A DNA stretch of 64,000 bases from Limimaricola cinnabarinus (lineage in GTDB: Bacteria > Pseudomonadota > Alphaproteobacteria > Rhodobacterales > Rhodobacteraceae), in contig NZ_KZ304964.1 in assembly GCF_002723615.1 (NCBI RefSeq), forward strand, positions 22,510 to 86,509, given 5' to 3'. Below the pieces are notes generated by a model. The model saw only the letters and a list, made by a program, of their open reading frames with translations. It made no database searches and had not been told where the DNA came from. Both the position numbers and the translations under genes were made by a program. Numbering within the stretch: the stretch's first letter is position 1; each line of letters starts with the position of its first letter. Below are positions 7,917 through 16,772 of this stretch, in pieces.

Positions 7917-8942
7917 ATGCATCTGGCCCGGTTTCCCCGCGTCCATCTCGCCCACCTGCCCACCCCGCTGGAGCGGCTCGACCGCCTGAGCGCCGAGCTC
8001 GGCGGACCCGAGATCTGGATCAAGCGCGACGACTGCACCGGCCTGTCGAGCGGCGGCAACAAGACCCGCAAGCTCGAATTCCTGATGGCCGAGGCGCAGG
8101 CCATGGGCGCCGAGATGGTGATGACCCAAGGCGCCACCCAGTCGAACCACGCGCGCCAGACGGCGGCCTTCGCCTCCAAGCTCGGGATGCGCTGCCACCT
8201 GCTGCTCGAGGACCGCACCGGCTCCAAGGACCACAACTACAACCGCAACGGCAACGTGCTGCTCGACCATCTGCACGGCGCCACCACCGAGACCCGCGGC
8301 CCCGATCTCGACATGCATGCCGAGATGGAAGCGGTGGCCGAGAATTTCCGCAAGGACGGCGCCAAGGTCTACACCATCCCCGGCGGCGGCTCGAACGCCA
8401 CCGGCGCGCTCGGCTATGTCAACTGCGCCTTCGAGCTGGTGGGCCAGGCCAATGACGCCGGCATGGTGATCGACCACATCGTCACCGCCACCGGCTCCGC
8501 CGGCACCCAGGCCGGGCTGATCACCGGGCTCAAGGCGATCAACGCGCAGATCCCGCTTCTGGGCATCGGCGTGCGTGCGCCGCGGGAAAAGCAGGAGGAG
8601 AACGTCTACAAGCTGGCCCGCCTGACCGCCGAAAAGCTCGGCTGCGAGGGCATCGTCGCTCGCGAGGACGTCGTCGCCAATTGCGACTATGTCGGCGAAG
8701 GCTACGGCATCCCGCGCGAGGACACGATCGAGGCGATCCGCATGTTCGCCGAGCTCGAAGGCATCCTGCTCGACCCGGTCTATTCCGGCAAGGGCGCGGC
8801 CGGGCTGATCGACCAGATCCGCAAGGGCCGCTTCAAGAAGGGCGAGCGGGTGGTGTTCCTGCACACCGGCGGGGCGGCGGCGCTGTTCGGCTACGACGCG
8901 GTGTTCGAGCGCGCCCCCGGCGACAAGATGGCGGCGGAGTAA
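7917..8942 (+). CDS. cuyA: L-cysteate sulfo-lyase (D-cysteine desulfhydrase family)
   Basis: The 341-residue PLP enzyme belongs to the D-cysteine desulfhydrase/ACC deaminase fold. The PLP lysine lies in [19 protein letters not shown] (about residues 43-61), the substrate-binding Ser-Asn-His in [12 protein letters not shown], and a phosphate-binding loop in [12 protein letters not shown]. CuyA from Roseobacter-group bacteria and Paracoccus has this fold and length and cleaves L-cysteate to pyruvate, ammonium and sulfite. It is commonly mis-annotated as D-cysteine desulfhydrase. The sulfo-lyase call rests on context: a LysR gene upstream, TauABC-like transporter, HpsN-like dehydrogenase and YeiH-type exporter downstream. 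Ribosome site GGGAG precedes the ATG. Confidence 0.8.
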   Translation: MHLARFPRVHLAHLPTPLERLDRLSAELGGPEIWIKRDDCTGLSSGGNKTRKLEFLMAEAQAMGAEMVMTQGATQSNHARQTAAFASKLGMRCHLLLEDRTGSKDHNYNRNGNVLLDHLHGATTETRGPDLDMHAEMEAVAENFRKDGAKVYTIPGGGSNATGALGYVNCAFELVGQANDAGMVIDHIVTATGSAGTQAGLITGLKAINAQIPLLGIGVRAPREKQEENVYKLARLTAEKLGCEGIVAREDVVANCDYVGEGYGIPREDTIEAIRMFAELEGILLDPVYSGKGAAGLIDQIRKGRFKKGERVVFLHTGGAAALFGYDAVFERAPGDKMAAE

Positions 8943-8946
8943 ACCC

Positions 8947-10158
8947 ATGGCCGAGACGCGTTTCACCGGCAGCTTCACCCAGCAGGAGCCGATCCCGGAG
9001 GAGGGCATCTCGGCGGCGCTGGAGCTGCTTCGCACGGGGCGGCTGCACCGCTACAACACCATGCCGGGCGAGACGTCGCTCGCCGCCCGGCTGGAGGCGG
9101 CCTATGCCGCGTGGCAGGGCGCGCGCTACTGTCTCGCGCTGGCCTCGGGCGGGCAGGCGATGCAGATCGCGCTGCGCGCCTGCGGCGTGCGGCCCGGCGA
9201 CAAGGTTCTCTCGAACGCCTTCACCCTCGCCCCCGTGCCCGGCGCCGTGGCCGCCGTGGGTGCCGAGACGGTGCTGGTCGAGATCACCGAGGATCTGGTG
9301 ATCGACCTCGACGATCTCGCCGTCAAGGCCCGAGCTTCCGGCGCGCGGCATCTCTTGTTGTCGAACATGCGCGGCCATCTGTGCGACATGGATCGGCTGA
9401 TGCGGGTTGCCGAAGGCTGCGGCCTCACCGTGATCGAGGATTGCGCCCACACCATGGGGGCCAAGTGGAACGGCCGCCGCTCGGGCAATTTCGGCGCCAT
9501 GGGCTGCTTCAGCACCCAGACCTACAAGCACATGAATTCCGGCGAAGGCGGGTTTCTCACCACCGACGACCCCGAGCTGATGGCCCGCGCGATCATCATG
9601 TCGGGCTCCTACATGCTCTACGAGCGCCACGGTGCCGCGCCGCCGCCCGAGGTGTTCGAGAGGATCCGGCTGGAGACGCCGAACATGTCGGCGCGGATGG
9701 ACAATCTGCGCGCCGCGATCCTGCTGCCGCAGCTCGACCGGCTCGACGATGCCATCGCCCGCTGGAACGCGCTGCACGACCGGATGGCCGAGCGGCTCGC
9801 CGCCCTGCCCGGCGTGGCGCTGCCAGAGCGGCCCGCGCCCGAGTTCCATGTCGGCTCCTCGATCCAGTTCCGCCTGCCGGGGCTGGGGGCGGAAGGGGCG
9901 CGGCAGTTACTGTCCGAGACGGCGGCGCGCGGGGTCGAGCTGAAATGGTTCGGCGCGGACGAGCCCATGGGCTTCACCTCGAACCACGCGAGCTGGCGCT
10001 ACCTGCGCGCGCAATCCCTGCCCCGTACCGACGCGATCCTCGCGGAGCTGTTCGACATGCGGTTGCCGCTGACCTTCGCCCCGTCCGATTGCGACGCGAT
10101 CGCCCAGCATCTCGGCGCGGCCCTCGCAGCGCTGCGCAGCCCGGAGGGCGCGGCATGA
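8947..10158 (+). CDS. DegT/DnrJ/EryC1-family PLP aminotransferase
   Basis: The 403-residue protein has the DegT fold: SGGQAMQIALRACGV near residues 62-76, NAFTLAPVPGAV, the PLP-binding Asp in VIEDCAHTMGA, and the Schiff-base lysine in STQTYKHMNSGEGGFLTTDD (about residue 192). DegT enzymes usually transaminate sugar-nucleotide ketones, so its place between a cysteate lyase and a racemase is unusual. Here it probably acts on a small sulfonate, for example sulfopyruvate/cysteate or a keto/amino-propanesulfonate pair; this is inference. It starts 4 bases after cuyA and overlaps the racemase gene by 4 bases, so it is a genuine operon member. Confidence 0.85.
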   Translation: MAETRFTGSFTQQEPIPEEGISAALELLRTGRLHRYNTMPGETSLAARLEAAYAAWQGARYCLALASGGQAMQIALRACGVRPGDKVLSNAFTLAPVPGAVAAVGAETVLVEITEDLVIDLDDLAVKARASGARHLLLSNMRGHLCDMDRLMRVAEGCGLTVIEDCAHTMGAKWNGRRSGNFGAMGCFSTQTYKHMNSGEGGFLTTDDPELMARAIIMSGSYMLYERHGAAPPPEVFERIRLETPNMSARMDNLRAAILLPQLDRLDDAIARWNALHDRMAERLAALPGVALPERPAPEFHVGSSIQFRLPGLGAEGARQLLSETAARGVELKWFGADEPMGFTSNHASWRYLRAQSLPRTDAILAELFDMRLPLTFAPSDCDAIAQHLGAALAALRSPEGAA

Positions 10159-10874
10159 GCCCGAAGCGGATCGGCATATTGGGGGGCATGGGGCCCGAGG
10201 CGACGGTGCTGCTGATGCAGAGACTGATCGCCGCGACACCGGCGCGCGACGACGCGGACCACATCCCGCTTCTCGTCGACATGAACCCGCAGGTGCCCTC
10301 GCGCATCGCCCGGCTGATCGAGGGACGCGGCGAAGATCCCGGCCCGGTGCTCGCCGCGATGGCGCGCGGGCTGGAGGCGGGCGGCGCGACCGCCCTGGCC
10401 ATGCCCTGCAACACCGCGCATCACTACGCGCCGGAGATCCGCGCCGCCGTCTCGGTCCCCTTCATCGACATGATCGCCCTCTCGGTCGGTCACGCGGCGC
10501 GGCTGGCCGGGCCAAGCGGCAAGGTGGGGCTTCTGGGTTCGCCCGCGCTGCGCCGGATCGGGATCTTCGACCGCGCTTGCGCCGAGGCCGGGCTGATCCT
10601 GCTGCACCCGGCGGACGAGGAGGCGCTCCTGGCCGCGATCCGCGCGATCAAGGCGCACGGTCCGGACGAGGAGAGCCGGGCGGCGCTGCACGCAGCCTCG
10701 GCCGACCTCGCGGAACGTGGGGCCGCGCTGCAGCTTGTCGCCTGCACCGAGTTTTCGCTCATCGCCGAGGCGCTCGTGCCCGGGGCCGAAGGCATCGATA
10801 CGCTCGACCGCCTGGTTGATGGCATCCGCGCCGCCGCGACGGGAGCGCGAAACAAGGCCGAAACCGCGGCCTGA
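10155..10874 (+). CDS. Aspartate/glutamate racemase family protein (possible cysteate racemase)
   Basis: The 239-residue cofactor-independent racemase has both catalytic cysteines in standard motifs: AMPCNTAHHY (about residue 84) and VACTEFSL (about residue 195). The N-terminal RIGILGGMGPEATVLLMQRL is diagnostic. The ATG at 10155 overlaps the upstream stop (ATGA) and removes the long artificial extension of the open frame. Aspartate and cysteate differ only in carboxylate versus sulfonate, so next to cuyA the natural guess is interconversion of D- and L-cysteate, feeding an L-specific lyase. Aspartate remains an alternative substrate. Confidence 0.85.
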   Translation: MSPKRIGILGGMGPEATVLLMQRLIAATPARDDADHIPLLVDMNPQVPSRIARLIEGRGEDPGPVLAAMARGLEAGGATALAMPCNTAHHYAPEIRAAVSVPFIDMIALSVGHAARLAGPSGKVGLLGSPALRRIGIFDRACAEAGLILLHPADEEALLAAIRAIKAHGPDEESRAALHAASADLAERGAALQLVACTEFSLIAEALVPGAEGIDTLDRLVDGIRAAATGARNKAETAA

Positions 10875-10929
10875 CACCCATGCAGAACGGCGCGGGACAG
10901 CGTCGATGCATCCAACAGAGGAGTAGACC

Positions 10930-11913
10930 ATGAAGAAGACGATGCGCGTGGCGCTTGCACTCACCACCAGTCTCACCGCCGGATCGGCGCTGGCCGAGAC
11001 GGTCACCATCGGCCATTTCGGCAACCCCACCCCGATGCAGGTCGCCCGCGCGGAAGGTAAGTTCGAAGAGGCCACCGGTTGGGACATCGAATGGCGCAAG
11101 TTCGCCTCCGGCTCCGAGGTGATCGCCGCCATGGCCTCGGGCGACATCAAGCTCGCCGAACTCGGTTCCTCGCCCCTGGCCATCGCCACCAGCCAGGGTG
11201 TCGATCTCGAGATGTTCATGCTGGCGCAGGTGCTGGGCTCGGCCGAGAGCCTGATCGCCCGCGACGGTAGCGAGATCGAGACGCTTGAGGATCTCTCGGG
11301 CAAGCGGGTCGCGGTGCCGGTCGGCTCGACCGCGCATTTCTCGCTGATGGGCGCGCTCGATCACGCCGGGGTCGAAGCCTCGGATCTGACGCTTCTCAAC
11401 ATGCCGCCCGACCAGATCGCCGCCGCTTGGGAGCAGGGCGCGATCGACGCGGCCTTTATCTGGCAGCCCGTGCAGAACCAGATCGCCGAGACCGGCACCC
11501 GGCTTGCCACCTCGGCCGATACCGCCGAATGGGGCTATCCGACCTTCGACGGCTGGGTGGTGAACGCCGCGTTCGCCGCCGAGAACGCCGAGGCCGTGAC
11601 CGCCTTCGCCAAGACCATGGACGAGGCCAACGCCGCCTATCTCGCCGATCCCGCCGCCTGGACGCCCGAAAGCGAGCCGGTGCAGACCATCGCCGCCGAG
11701 ACCGGCGCCGATGCCGCGCAGATCCCCACCATCCTCGAAGGCTTCACCTTCGTGCCGCTCTCCGAGCAGCTGGGCGAGACCTGGCTCGGCGGCGCGCCCG
11801 AGACGATGCGTTCGACCGCGCAGTTCCTCAAGGATGCGGGCCGCATCGACCGGGTGGCCGAGGATTACTCGGGTTTCGTCAATACCGAGATCGGCACCGC
11901 CGCCACGCAATGA
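10930..11913 (+). CDS. TauA-type ABC transporter substrate-binding protein (cluster 2)
   Basis: The 327-residue periplasmic protein has a signal peptide ([19 protein letters not shown], cleavage after ALA). Its TauA-like body includes [58 protein letters not shown] and [19 protein letters not shown]. The ELGSSP and FIWQP segments resemble taurine/sulfonate binding proteins more closely than the cluster 1 protein does. Located among sulfonate catabolic genes, it should deliver the operon's sulfonate substrate. A ribosome site GAGGAG lies 6 bases before the ATG; a GC hairpin follows the stop. Confidence 0.88.
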   Translation: MKKTMRVALALTTSLTAGSALAETVTIGHFGNPTPMQVARAEGKFEEATGWDIEWRKFASGSEVIAAMASGDIKLAELGSSPLAIATSQGVDLEMFMLAQVLGSAESLIARDGSEIETLEDLSGKRVAVPVGSTAHFSLMGALDHAGVEASDLTLLNMPPDQIAAAWEQGAIDAAFIWQPVQNQIAETGTRLATSADTAEWGYPTFDGWVVNAAFAAENAEAVTAFAKTMDEANAAYLADPAAWTPESEPVQTIAAETGADAAQIPTILEGFTFVPLSEQLGETWLGGAPETMRSTAQFLKDAGRIDRVAEDYSGFVNTEIGTAATQ

Positions 11914-11924
11914 CGCCCCGCCTT

Positions 11925-11945
11925 CCGGCCCCCGCGCGGGGCCGG
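11925..11945 (+). promoter_or_regulatory. Intra-operon stem-loop after substrate-binding protein gene
   Basis: CCGGCCCC and GGGGCCGG form a perfect 8-bp stem with a 5-base loop, 12 bases after the stop of the binding-protein gene and upstream of the ATPase ribosome site. It lacks a T-run and most likely limits read-through or protects the upstream mRNA from 3' decay. Confidence 0.6.
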
Positions 11946-11975
11946 GACGCTCAGACCCCGACGAGGAGTGGTCCA

Positions 11976-12764
11976 ATGGGACTCAACATCAATTCCGCCT
12001 CCGTGGTGTTTCCCGCGGCCGAGGGAAGGCCGCCGGTCGAGGCGCTGCGCGGCATCGACCTGGCCATCGCCGAGGGCGATTTCGTGGTGGCGCTCGGCGC
12101 CTCCGGCTGCGGCAAATCCACGCTTCTGAACCTGATCGCGGGCTTTCTCGCCCCCAGCTCGGGCGAGATCCTGCTCGACGGCAACCCGGTCACCGGGCCG
12201 GGCGCCGACCGCTCGGTCGTGTTCCAGAAACACGCTCTGCTGCCTTGGCTCAACGTGATCGAGAACGTCGCCTTCGGGCTCAAGATGCAGGGCGTGGCCG
12301 AGGCCAAGCGCCGCGCCGTCGCCGAAGAGTTCGTGAAGCTTCTGGGTCTCGACGGCTTCCAGAAATCCCCGGTCTACCGGCTTTCGGGCGGCATGCAGCA
12401 GCGCGTCGGCATCGCCCGCGCGCTGACCTGCGACCCCAAGGTGCTCTTGATGGACGAGCCCTTGGGCGCGCTTGATGCGCTGACCCGCGAAAAGGCACAG
12501 GAGCTGATCCTCAGGATCTGGAACGATACCGGCAAGTCGGTCTTCTTCATTACCCACAGCGTCGAGGAGGCGCTGTTCATGGGGACCAAGCTGATCGTGA
12601 TGTCGCCCCGCCCGGGCCGCATCTCGCACCGCTTCGACCTGCCGTTTTCGCGCCGCGTGCTCGCGGGCGAGCCGGCGCGGCAGGTCAAGGCCTCCCCCGA
12701 ATTCATCCGGCTGCGCGAGGAGGTGCTCGGCATCATCTTCGCCGACGAGGAGGAAGCGGCATGA
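11976..12764 (+). CDS. TauB-type ABC transporter ATP-binding protein (cluster 2)
   Basis: The 262-residue ATPase has Walker [10 protein letters not shown] (about residues 41-49), Q-loop [11 protein letters not shown], signature [16 protein letters not shown], Walker [13 protein letters not shown] and H-loop [13 protein letters not shown]. The ATG at 11976 has AGGAG 9 bases upstream and starts the domain directly; longer upstream frames are artefacts. It overlaps the permease start by 4 bases. It powers sulfonate uptake with its neighbours. Confidence 0.93.
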   Translation: MGLNINSASVVFPAAEGRPPVEALRGIDLAIAEGDFVVALGASGCGKSTLLNLIAGFLAPSSGEILLDGNPVTGPGADRSVVFQKHALLPWLNVIENVAFGLKMQGVAEAKRRAVAEEFVKLLGLDGFQKSPVYRLSGGMQQRVGIARALTCDPKVLLMDEPLGALDALTREKAQELILRIWNDTGKSVFFITHSVEEALFMGTKLIVMSPRPGRISHRFDLPFSRRVLAGEPARQVKASPEFIRLREEVLGIIFADEEEAA

Positions 12765-13654
12765 TCGAGACCGTGAAACACCGCCCCCACGTCGCCGAAA
12801 AGGCCCGCATCAACCCGCGCAGCGGCGTCTTCGCCTGGCTCGCGCGCAGCCGTCCCACCAAGCCCGGCGAAACCTATGGCGTGCCGGGTCAAGGCGACAC
12901 GATGTGGCTTTCGGTGGCCTCCATCCTGTTTTTGCTCTTCGTCTGGTGGGCGGTGACCGCTCTGGGGCTGGTCAAGCCGCTCTTCGTGCCGAGCCCGCAG
13001 GCTATCGTCGCCAAGTTCGTCGATGTCTGGCAGAACGGCTTCACCAACACCTCCTTCCTCGAACATGCCGCGGTCTCGACCGCCCGCGTCTTCGGCGCCT
13101 TCCTTCTGGCCTGCGCAATCGGCATTCCGCTCGGCCTCGCCATGGGGATGAGCCCGGTGATGCGCGGGCTGTTCGATCCGCCGATCGAGTTCTACCGCCC
13201 GATCCCGCCGCTGGCCTACCTGCCGCTGATGATCATCTGGTTCGGCATCGGCGAGACCTCCAAGGTGCTGCTGATCTTCCTGTCGGTCTTCGCGCCCGTG
13301 GCGCTTGGCGCCCGCGCCGGCGTCCGCTCCGCCGCGATCGAGCAGATCCACGCCGCCTACAGCTTCGGTGCCTCGCGCTGGCAGGTGCTGCGCCACGTGA
13401 TCCTGCCCTCGGCCCTGCCCGAGATCCTGACCGCGATGCGCATCGGCGTCGGCTTCGGCTGGACCACGCTGGTCGCCGCCGAGATGGTCGCCGCGACAAA
13501 GGGGCTTGGCTACATGGTGCTCTCGGCCAGCCAGTTCCTGCAGACCCCCACCGTCATCATGGGGATCATCGTGATCGCCGCGATCGCCTATGCCTTCGAC
13601 CTGCTGATGCGCTGGATCGAACGCAAGGTCGTCCCCTGGAAAGGCAAGATGTGA
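12761..13654 (+). CDS. TauC-type ABC transporter permease (cluster 2)
   Basis: The 297-residue permease has about six membrane segments after a 45-residue cytosolic N-terminus: one at about 46-66, then segments around [19 protein letters not shown] and [20 protein letters not shown]. The ATPase-contacting loop is [20 protein letters not shown]. Unlike the cluster 1 permease it has no periplasmic insert, so its length is typical for TauC/SsuC. It overlaps the ATPase gene and ends 8 bases before the dehydrogenase gene, inside one operon. Confidence 0.93.
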   Translation: MIETVKHRPHVAEKARINPRSGVFAWLARSRPTKPGETYGVPGQGDTMWLSVASILFLLFVWWAVTALGLVKPLFVPSPQAIVAKFVDVWQNGFTNTSFLEHAAVSTARVFGAFLLACAIGIPLGLAMGMSPVMRGLFDPPIEFYRPIPPLAYLPLMIIWFGIGETSKVLLIFLSVFAPVALGARAGVRSAAIEQIHAAYSFGASRWQVLRHVILPSALPEILTAMRIGVGFGWTTLVAAEMVAATKGLGYMVLSASQFLQTPTVIMGIIVIAAIAYAFDLLMRWIERKVVPWKGKM

Positions 13655-13662
13655 GAGACGAC

Positions 13663-14976
13663 ATGACCGTGACCCATCTCAAGGCCGCGAAACACCGCCC
13701 CGAAAGCGACCAGGCCGACACCCGCGCCACCGTCGAGGCCATGCTGGCCGAGATCCGCGCGGGCGGCGAGGCCCGCGTCGCCAGCTATGCCAGCGAGCTC
13801 GATCGTTGGGACGGCCCGCTGCTGGTGGACCACGACACCCGCCGCGCCGCCGCCGCCCGGCTGCCCGAAAGCCTCAAGGAGGACATCCGCTTCGCCCATG
13901 CCAATATCCGCCGTTTCGCCGAGGCGCAGATGCGGACGGTGCAGGGCTGCGAGGTCGAAATCCTGCCCGGGCTCATCGCCGGGCAGCGGCAGATCCCGGT
14001 TTCGGCGGCGGGCTGCTACGTGCCCGGCGGGCGCTACAGCCACATCGCCTCGGCGCTGATGACCATCACCACCGCCAAGGTGGCGGGGGTGGGCCACATC
14101 ACCGCCTGCTCGCCGCCGCGACCGGGCGAAGGCATCCCGGCGGCGATCCTCTACGCCATGGATCTGTGCGGCGCCGACGCGATCCTGAACCTGGGCGGCG
14201 TGCAGGGCGTGGCGGCGATGGCGGAGGGGCTCTACGGCCTGCCGCGCGTCGACATTCTCGTCGGCCCCGGCAACCAATACGTGGCCGAGGCCAAGCGCAT
14301 CCTCTTCGGCGAGATCGGCATCGACATGTTCGCCGGCCCCACCGACAGCATGGTGCTGGCCGACGCGACCGCCGATCCGGAGATCGTCGCCGTCGATCTC
14401 GTCAGCCAGGCCGAGCATGGCTGGAACTCGCCGGTCTGGCTCGCCACCACCGACCGCGCCCTGGCCGAAAAGGTGATGCAGATCGTACCCGGGCTGATCG
14501 ACGCGTTGCCCGAGCCCAACGCCTCGAGCGCCCGCGCCGCATGGGCCGATTTCGCAGAGGTGATACTCTGCGAGGATCGCGAGGCGATGGCGCGCGTCGC
14601 CGATGACTATGCGCCGGAGCACTTGCATGTGCAGGCCGCGGATCTCGACTGGTGGCTCGAGCGGCTGCGCGCCTATGGCTCGCTGTTCCTCGGCGAGGAG
14701 ACCACCGTCGCCTATGGCGACAAGGCCTCGGGTCCGAACCACGTGCTGCCGACGTCGGGGGCGGCGCGCTACACCGGCGGGCTGTCGGTGCACAAGTTCA
14801 TGAAGACGGTGACCTGGCAGCGCGCCGACCGCGCCGCCTCGCGCCAACTTGGCGGGGCGACCGCCCGGATCAGCCGGGTCGAGGGGATGGAGGGCCATGC
14901 CCGCGCCGCTGACATCAGGCTCGAGCGCTACGCCGCGACCGAGCCCGGCCCCGCCGCTGCCAAAACGGCGGTCTGA
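13663..14976 (+). CDS. hpsN: Histidinol-dehydrogenase-family sulfonate dehydrogenase (HpsN-like)
   Basis: The 437-residue enzyme shares the fold and active site of HisD: zinc ligands Q249 and H252 in SQAEHGW, bases E319 and H320 in APEHLHV, D353 in YGDKASGPNHVLPT, and H412 in EGMEGHARAA. HpsN from Cupriavidus and Ruegeria, of this length, oxidises (R)-2,3-dihydroxypropane-1-sulfonate to sulfolactate in two NAD-dependent steps. The context of TauABC, CuyA and a sulfite exporter makes histidine biosynthesis unlikely. An alternative is four-electron oxidation of the amino alcohol cysteinolate to cysteate, which mimics the histidinol reaction and would feed CuyA directly. The ATG 8 bases after the permease stop is the natural start. 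Confidence 0.78.
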   Translation: MTVTHLKAAKHRPESDQADTRATVEAMLAEIRAGGEARVASYASELDRWDGPLLVDHDTRRAAAARLPESLKEDIRFAHANIRRFAEAQMRTVQGCEVEILPGLIAGQRQIPVSAAGCYVPGGRYSHIASALMTITTAKVAGVGHITACSPPRPGEGIPAAILYAMDLCGADAILNLGGVQGVAAMAEGLYGLPRVDILVGPGNQYVAEAKRILFGEIGIDMFAGPTDSMVLADATADPEIVAVDLVSQAEHGWNSPVWLATTDRALAEKVMQIVPGLIDALPEPNASSARAAWADFAEVILCEDREAMARVADDYAPEHLHVQAADLDWWLERLRAYGSLFLGEETTVAYGDKASGPNHVLPTSGAARYTGGLSVHKFMKTVTWQRADRAASRQLGGATARISRVEGMEGHARAADIRLERYAATEPGPAAAKTAV

Positions 14977-15031
14977 CCCGATCGGGCGTCCGGGCTAGGG
15001 CCCGGGCGCGCCCCGATCCGACGGAGACAAG

Positions 15032-16054
15032 ATGATGAACGTGACCGCCCTCGCGCCCGCAGCCCTGCGGGCGCCCGTCCTGCGCCTGCCTGTCCTGCTG
15101 CCCGGCTTCACCATTGCCGCCGTGGTTGCTATCGCAGCCAAGTTCATCTCCGAGCATTACGGCGCGCCCGCGATGCTGATGGCGCTGCTCTTGGGCATGA
15201 CGTTGCAATTCCTGTCGCTCGAAGGGCGCTGTGTCGAGGGGATCGGTTTTACCGCCCGGCAGGTGCTGCGCTTTGGCGTGGCGCTCTTGGGGGCGCGGAT
15301 TTCGGTGGAGCTGCTGCTTGATCTCGGGGCGGGGCTGATCGGGCTGATCGTGGCAGCGGTGGCCGCGACGATCCTGTTCGGCTTTCTAGCGGGCAAGGCC
15401 TTGGGCAAGGGCTGGCGCTTCGGCCTGCTCACAGGGGGCGCGGTGGCGATCTGCGGCGCCTCGGCCGCCATGGCCATCGCCGCGGTGCTGCCGCGCGATG
15501 AGAATTCGGAAACGGATCTGAGCTTCACCGTGCTCGGCGTCACCGTGCTGTCGACGATGGCGATGATCGCCTATCCGCTGCTGACCGGCTGGTTCGGCTT
15601 CGACACACGCACCACCGGCGTTTTCCTCGGCGCGACGATCCACGACGTGGCGCAGGTCGTCGGCGCGGGTTTTTCGATCTCGTCCGAGGCGGGCGAGACC
15701 GCCACGCTGGTCAAGCTCATTCGCGTCACCCTGCTCGCGCCCGTCGTGCTGCTGTTTTCGCTGGCGATCCGCGCCCGCGGCCTGGGCGACAGCGTCTCGG
15801 GCCGCAGGCCGCCGCTGATGCCGGGCTTCGTAGTCGGCTTTCTGGCGCTGGCGGCGCTGAACTCGCTGGGTCTCGTGCCCGCCGCGCTGGCGGATCTGCT
15901 GGCGGACGCATCGGGCTGGGCGCTGCTGATCGCCATTGCGGCGGTGGGGATGAAGACCTCGCTGGCCACGGTGCTTCAGGTGGGCGGAGCCGCCATCGCG
16001 CTCATTGCCGCCGAGACGGTCTTCCTCGCGGTGATCTTCGTCGCAGCCCTTTGA
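15032..16054 (+). CDS. cuyZ: YeiH/UPF0324-family membrane protein, probable sulfite exporter
   Basis: The 340-residue integral membrane protein has about ten hydrophobic segments. Family motifs include RQVLRFGVALLGARIS, AVAICGASAAMAIAAVLP (about residues 136-153), and HDVAQVVGAGFSISSEAGETATLVKLIRV. This family (formerly UPF0324) includes the CuyZ-type proteins linked to cysteate sulfo-lyase genes and proposed to export the sulfite released from sulfonates. A ribosome site GGAGA precedes the tandem ATG codons. As the last gene of the operon it would prevent toxic sulfite build-up. Export direction is inferred from context. Confidence 0.8.
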   Translation: MMNVTALAPAALRAPVLRLPVLLPGFTIAAVVAIAAKFISEHYGAPAMLMALLLGMTLQFLSLEGRCVEGIGFTARQVLRFGVALLGARISVELLLDLGAGLIGLIVAAVAATILFGFLAGKALGKGWRFGLLTGGAVAICGASAAMAIAAVLPRDENSETDLSFTVLGVTVLSTMAMIAYPLLTGWFGFDTRTTGVFLGATIHDVAQVVGAGFSISSEAGETATLVKLIRVTLLAPVVLLFSLAIRARGLGDSVSGRRPPLMPGFVVGFLALAALNSLGLVPAALADLLADASGWALLIAIAAVGMKTSLATVLQVGGAAIALIAAETVFLAVIFVAAL

Positions 16055-16772
16055 GACCCCGATGCGGCGGACCGCGCCGGGACCTTCGGGGCCCGACCGA
16101 TCACGGGCCTGCACTGCCGGATGCGTTTGAGGCGCGGGCTTCCGACCCCACTTCATGGCGAGACGCCCCCCTGCCCTGCCAGGCAAGGCGAATGGCATAC
16201 GAGGTCGGATCGGCGGAGGCGCAGGTCTTCACCGGATCAATCACGTCCGTCGCCATGCGCGACGGGGCGGGCCTACGAGCCGTGGCCCAAGGCCGCGGAG
16301 TCTGTGACCTCCCGGTTCGTGGCGCTGGCCCGCAGGCCATGAACATCGCTGCGAAGCCGGGCGATTCTCCCAAACCGCGCGATCAGGCAAGCCACGCTCG
16401 ATCGAATCAGTCCTCCGCCACCTGGCTTCCAGTGGAACTTCACATCCATACAAAGAAGGAAATTCCTTATAAACAGTGCCTTAAACAAGAACACTCGTGC
16501 AACGCACGGTCTAACCACGACTTCAATACATTTTTGTGATTGCTTAAATGGGGGCAATTGTGCATCCCTGCTTACAGCATTGCCTATAGAGAGGCTGGAC
16601 GACGATGCCGTTGTAGACGCCGATACCAAACAAGACGAGAGCCCGATCAGTTGGCGCTGATCGAGCTCTCTATAAGTCTTGGCTGCTAAAAGCCCTATAC
16701 ACCCCCTTTTTAGCAGCCGCTCCGATCCCTTTGCAAGCCTTTGTAGCTTGCGAGATTGCGAAAGTGCGCGAA
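16055..16772. other. Non-coding region upstream of rep gene, candidate origin/control region
   Basis: No convincing gene is seen in these 718 bases. The right half (16440-16770) is much more AT-rich than its surroundings and holds several dyads. AAGGAA-A-TTCCTT lies at 16456-16468 and CGTGC/GCACG at 16496-16508. A 34-base interrupted stem occupies 16637-16670 (GAGAGC and GATCAG pairing with their complements around TTGGCG). A perfect 11-bp stem, GGCTGCTAAAA (16681-16691) with TTTTAGCAGCC (16708-16718), follows. Position next to a replication gene and base composition suit an origin or copy-control region, but no iterons were found. Confidence 0.4.

Noticed and set aside
7917..8942. Plain D-cysteine desulfhydrase call
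   Set aside because: The fold fits, but the sulfonate transporter, HpsN-like and YeiH-type neighbours point to L-cysteate sulfo-lyase.
13663..14976. Histidine biosynthesis hisD
   Set aside because: No other his gene is near, and the gene is embedded in a sulfonate operon; HpsN-type function explains it better.
16051..16539. 162-codon plus-strand frame after cuyZ
   Set aside because: The composition changes abruptly within it, no domain is recognisable and no ribosome site is present; treated as non-coding.
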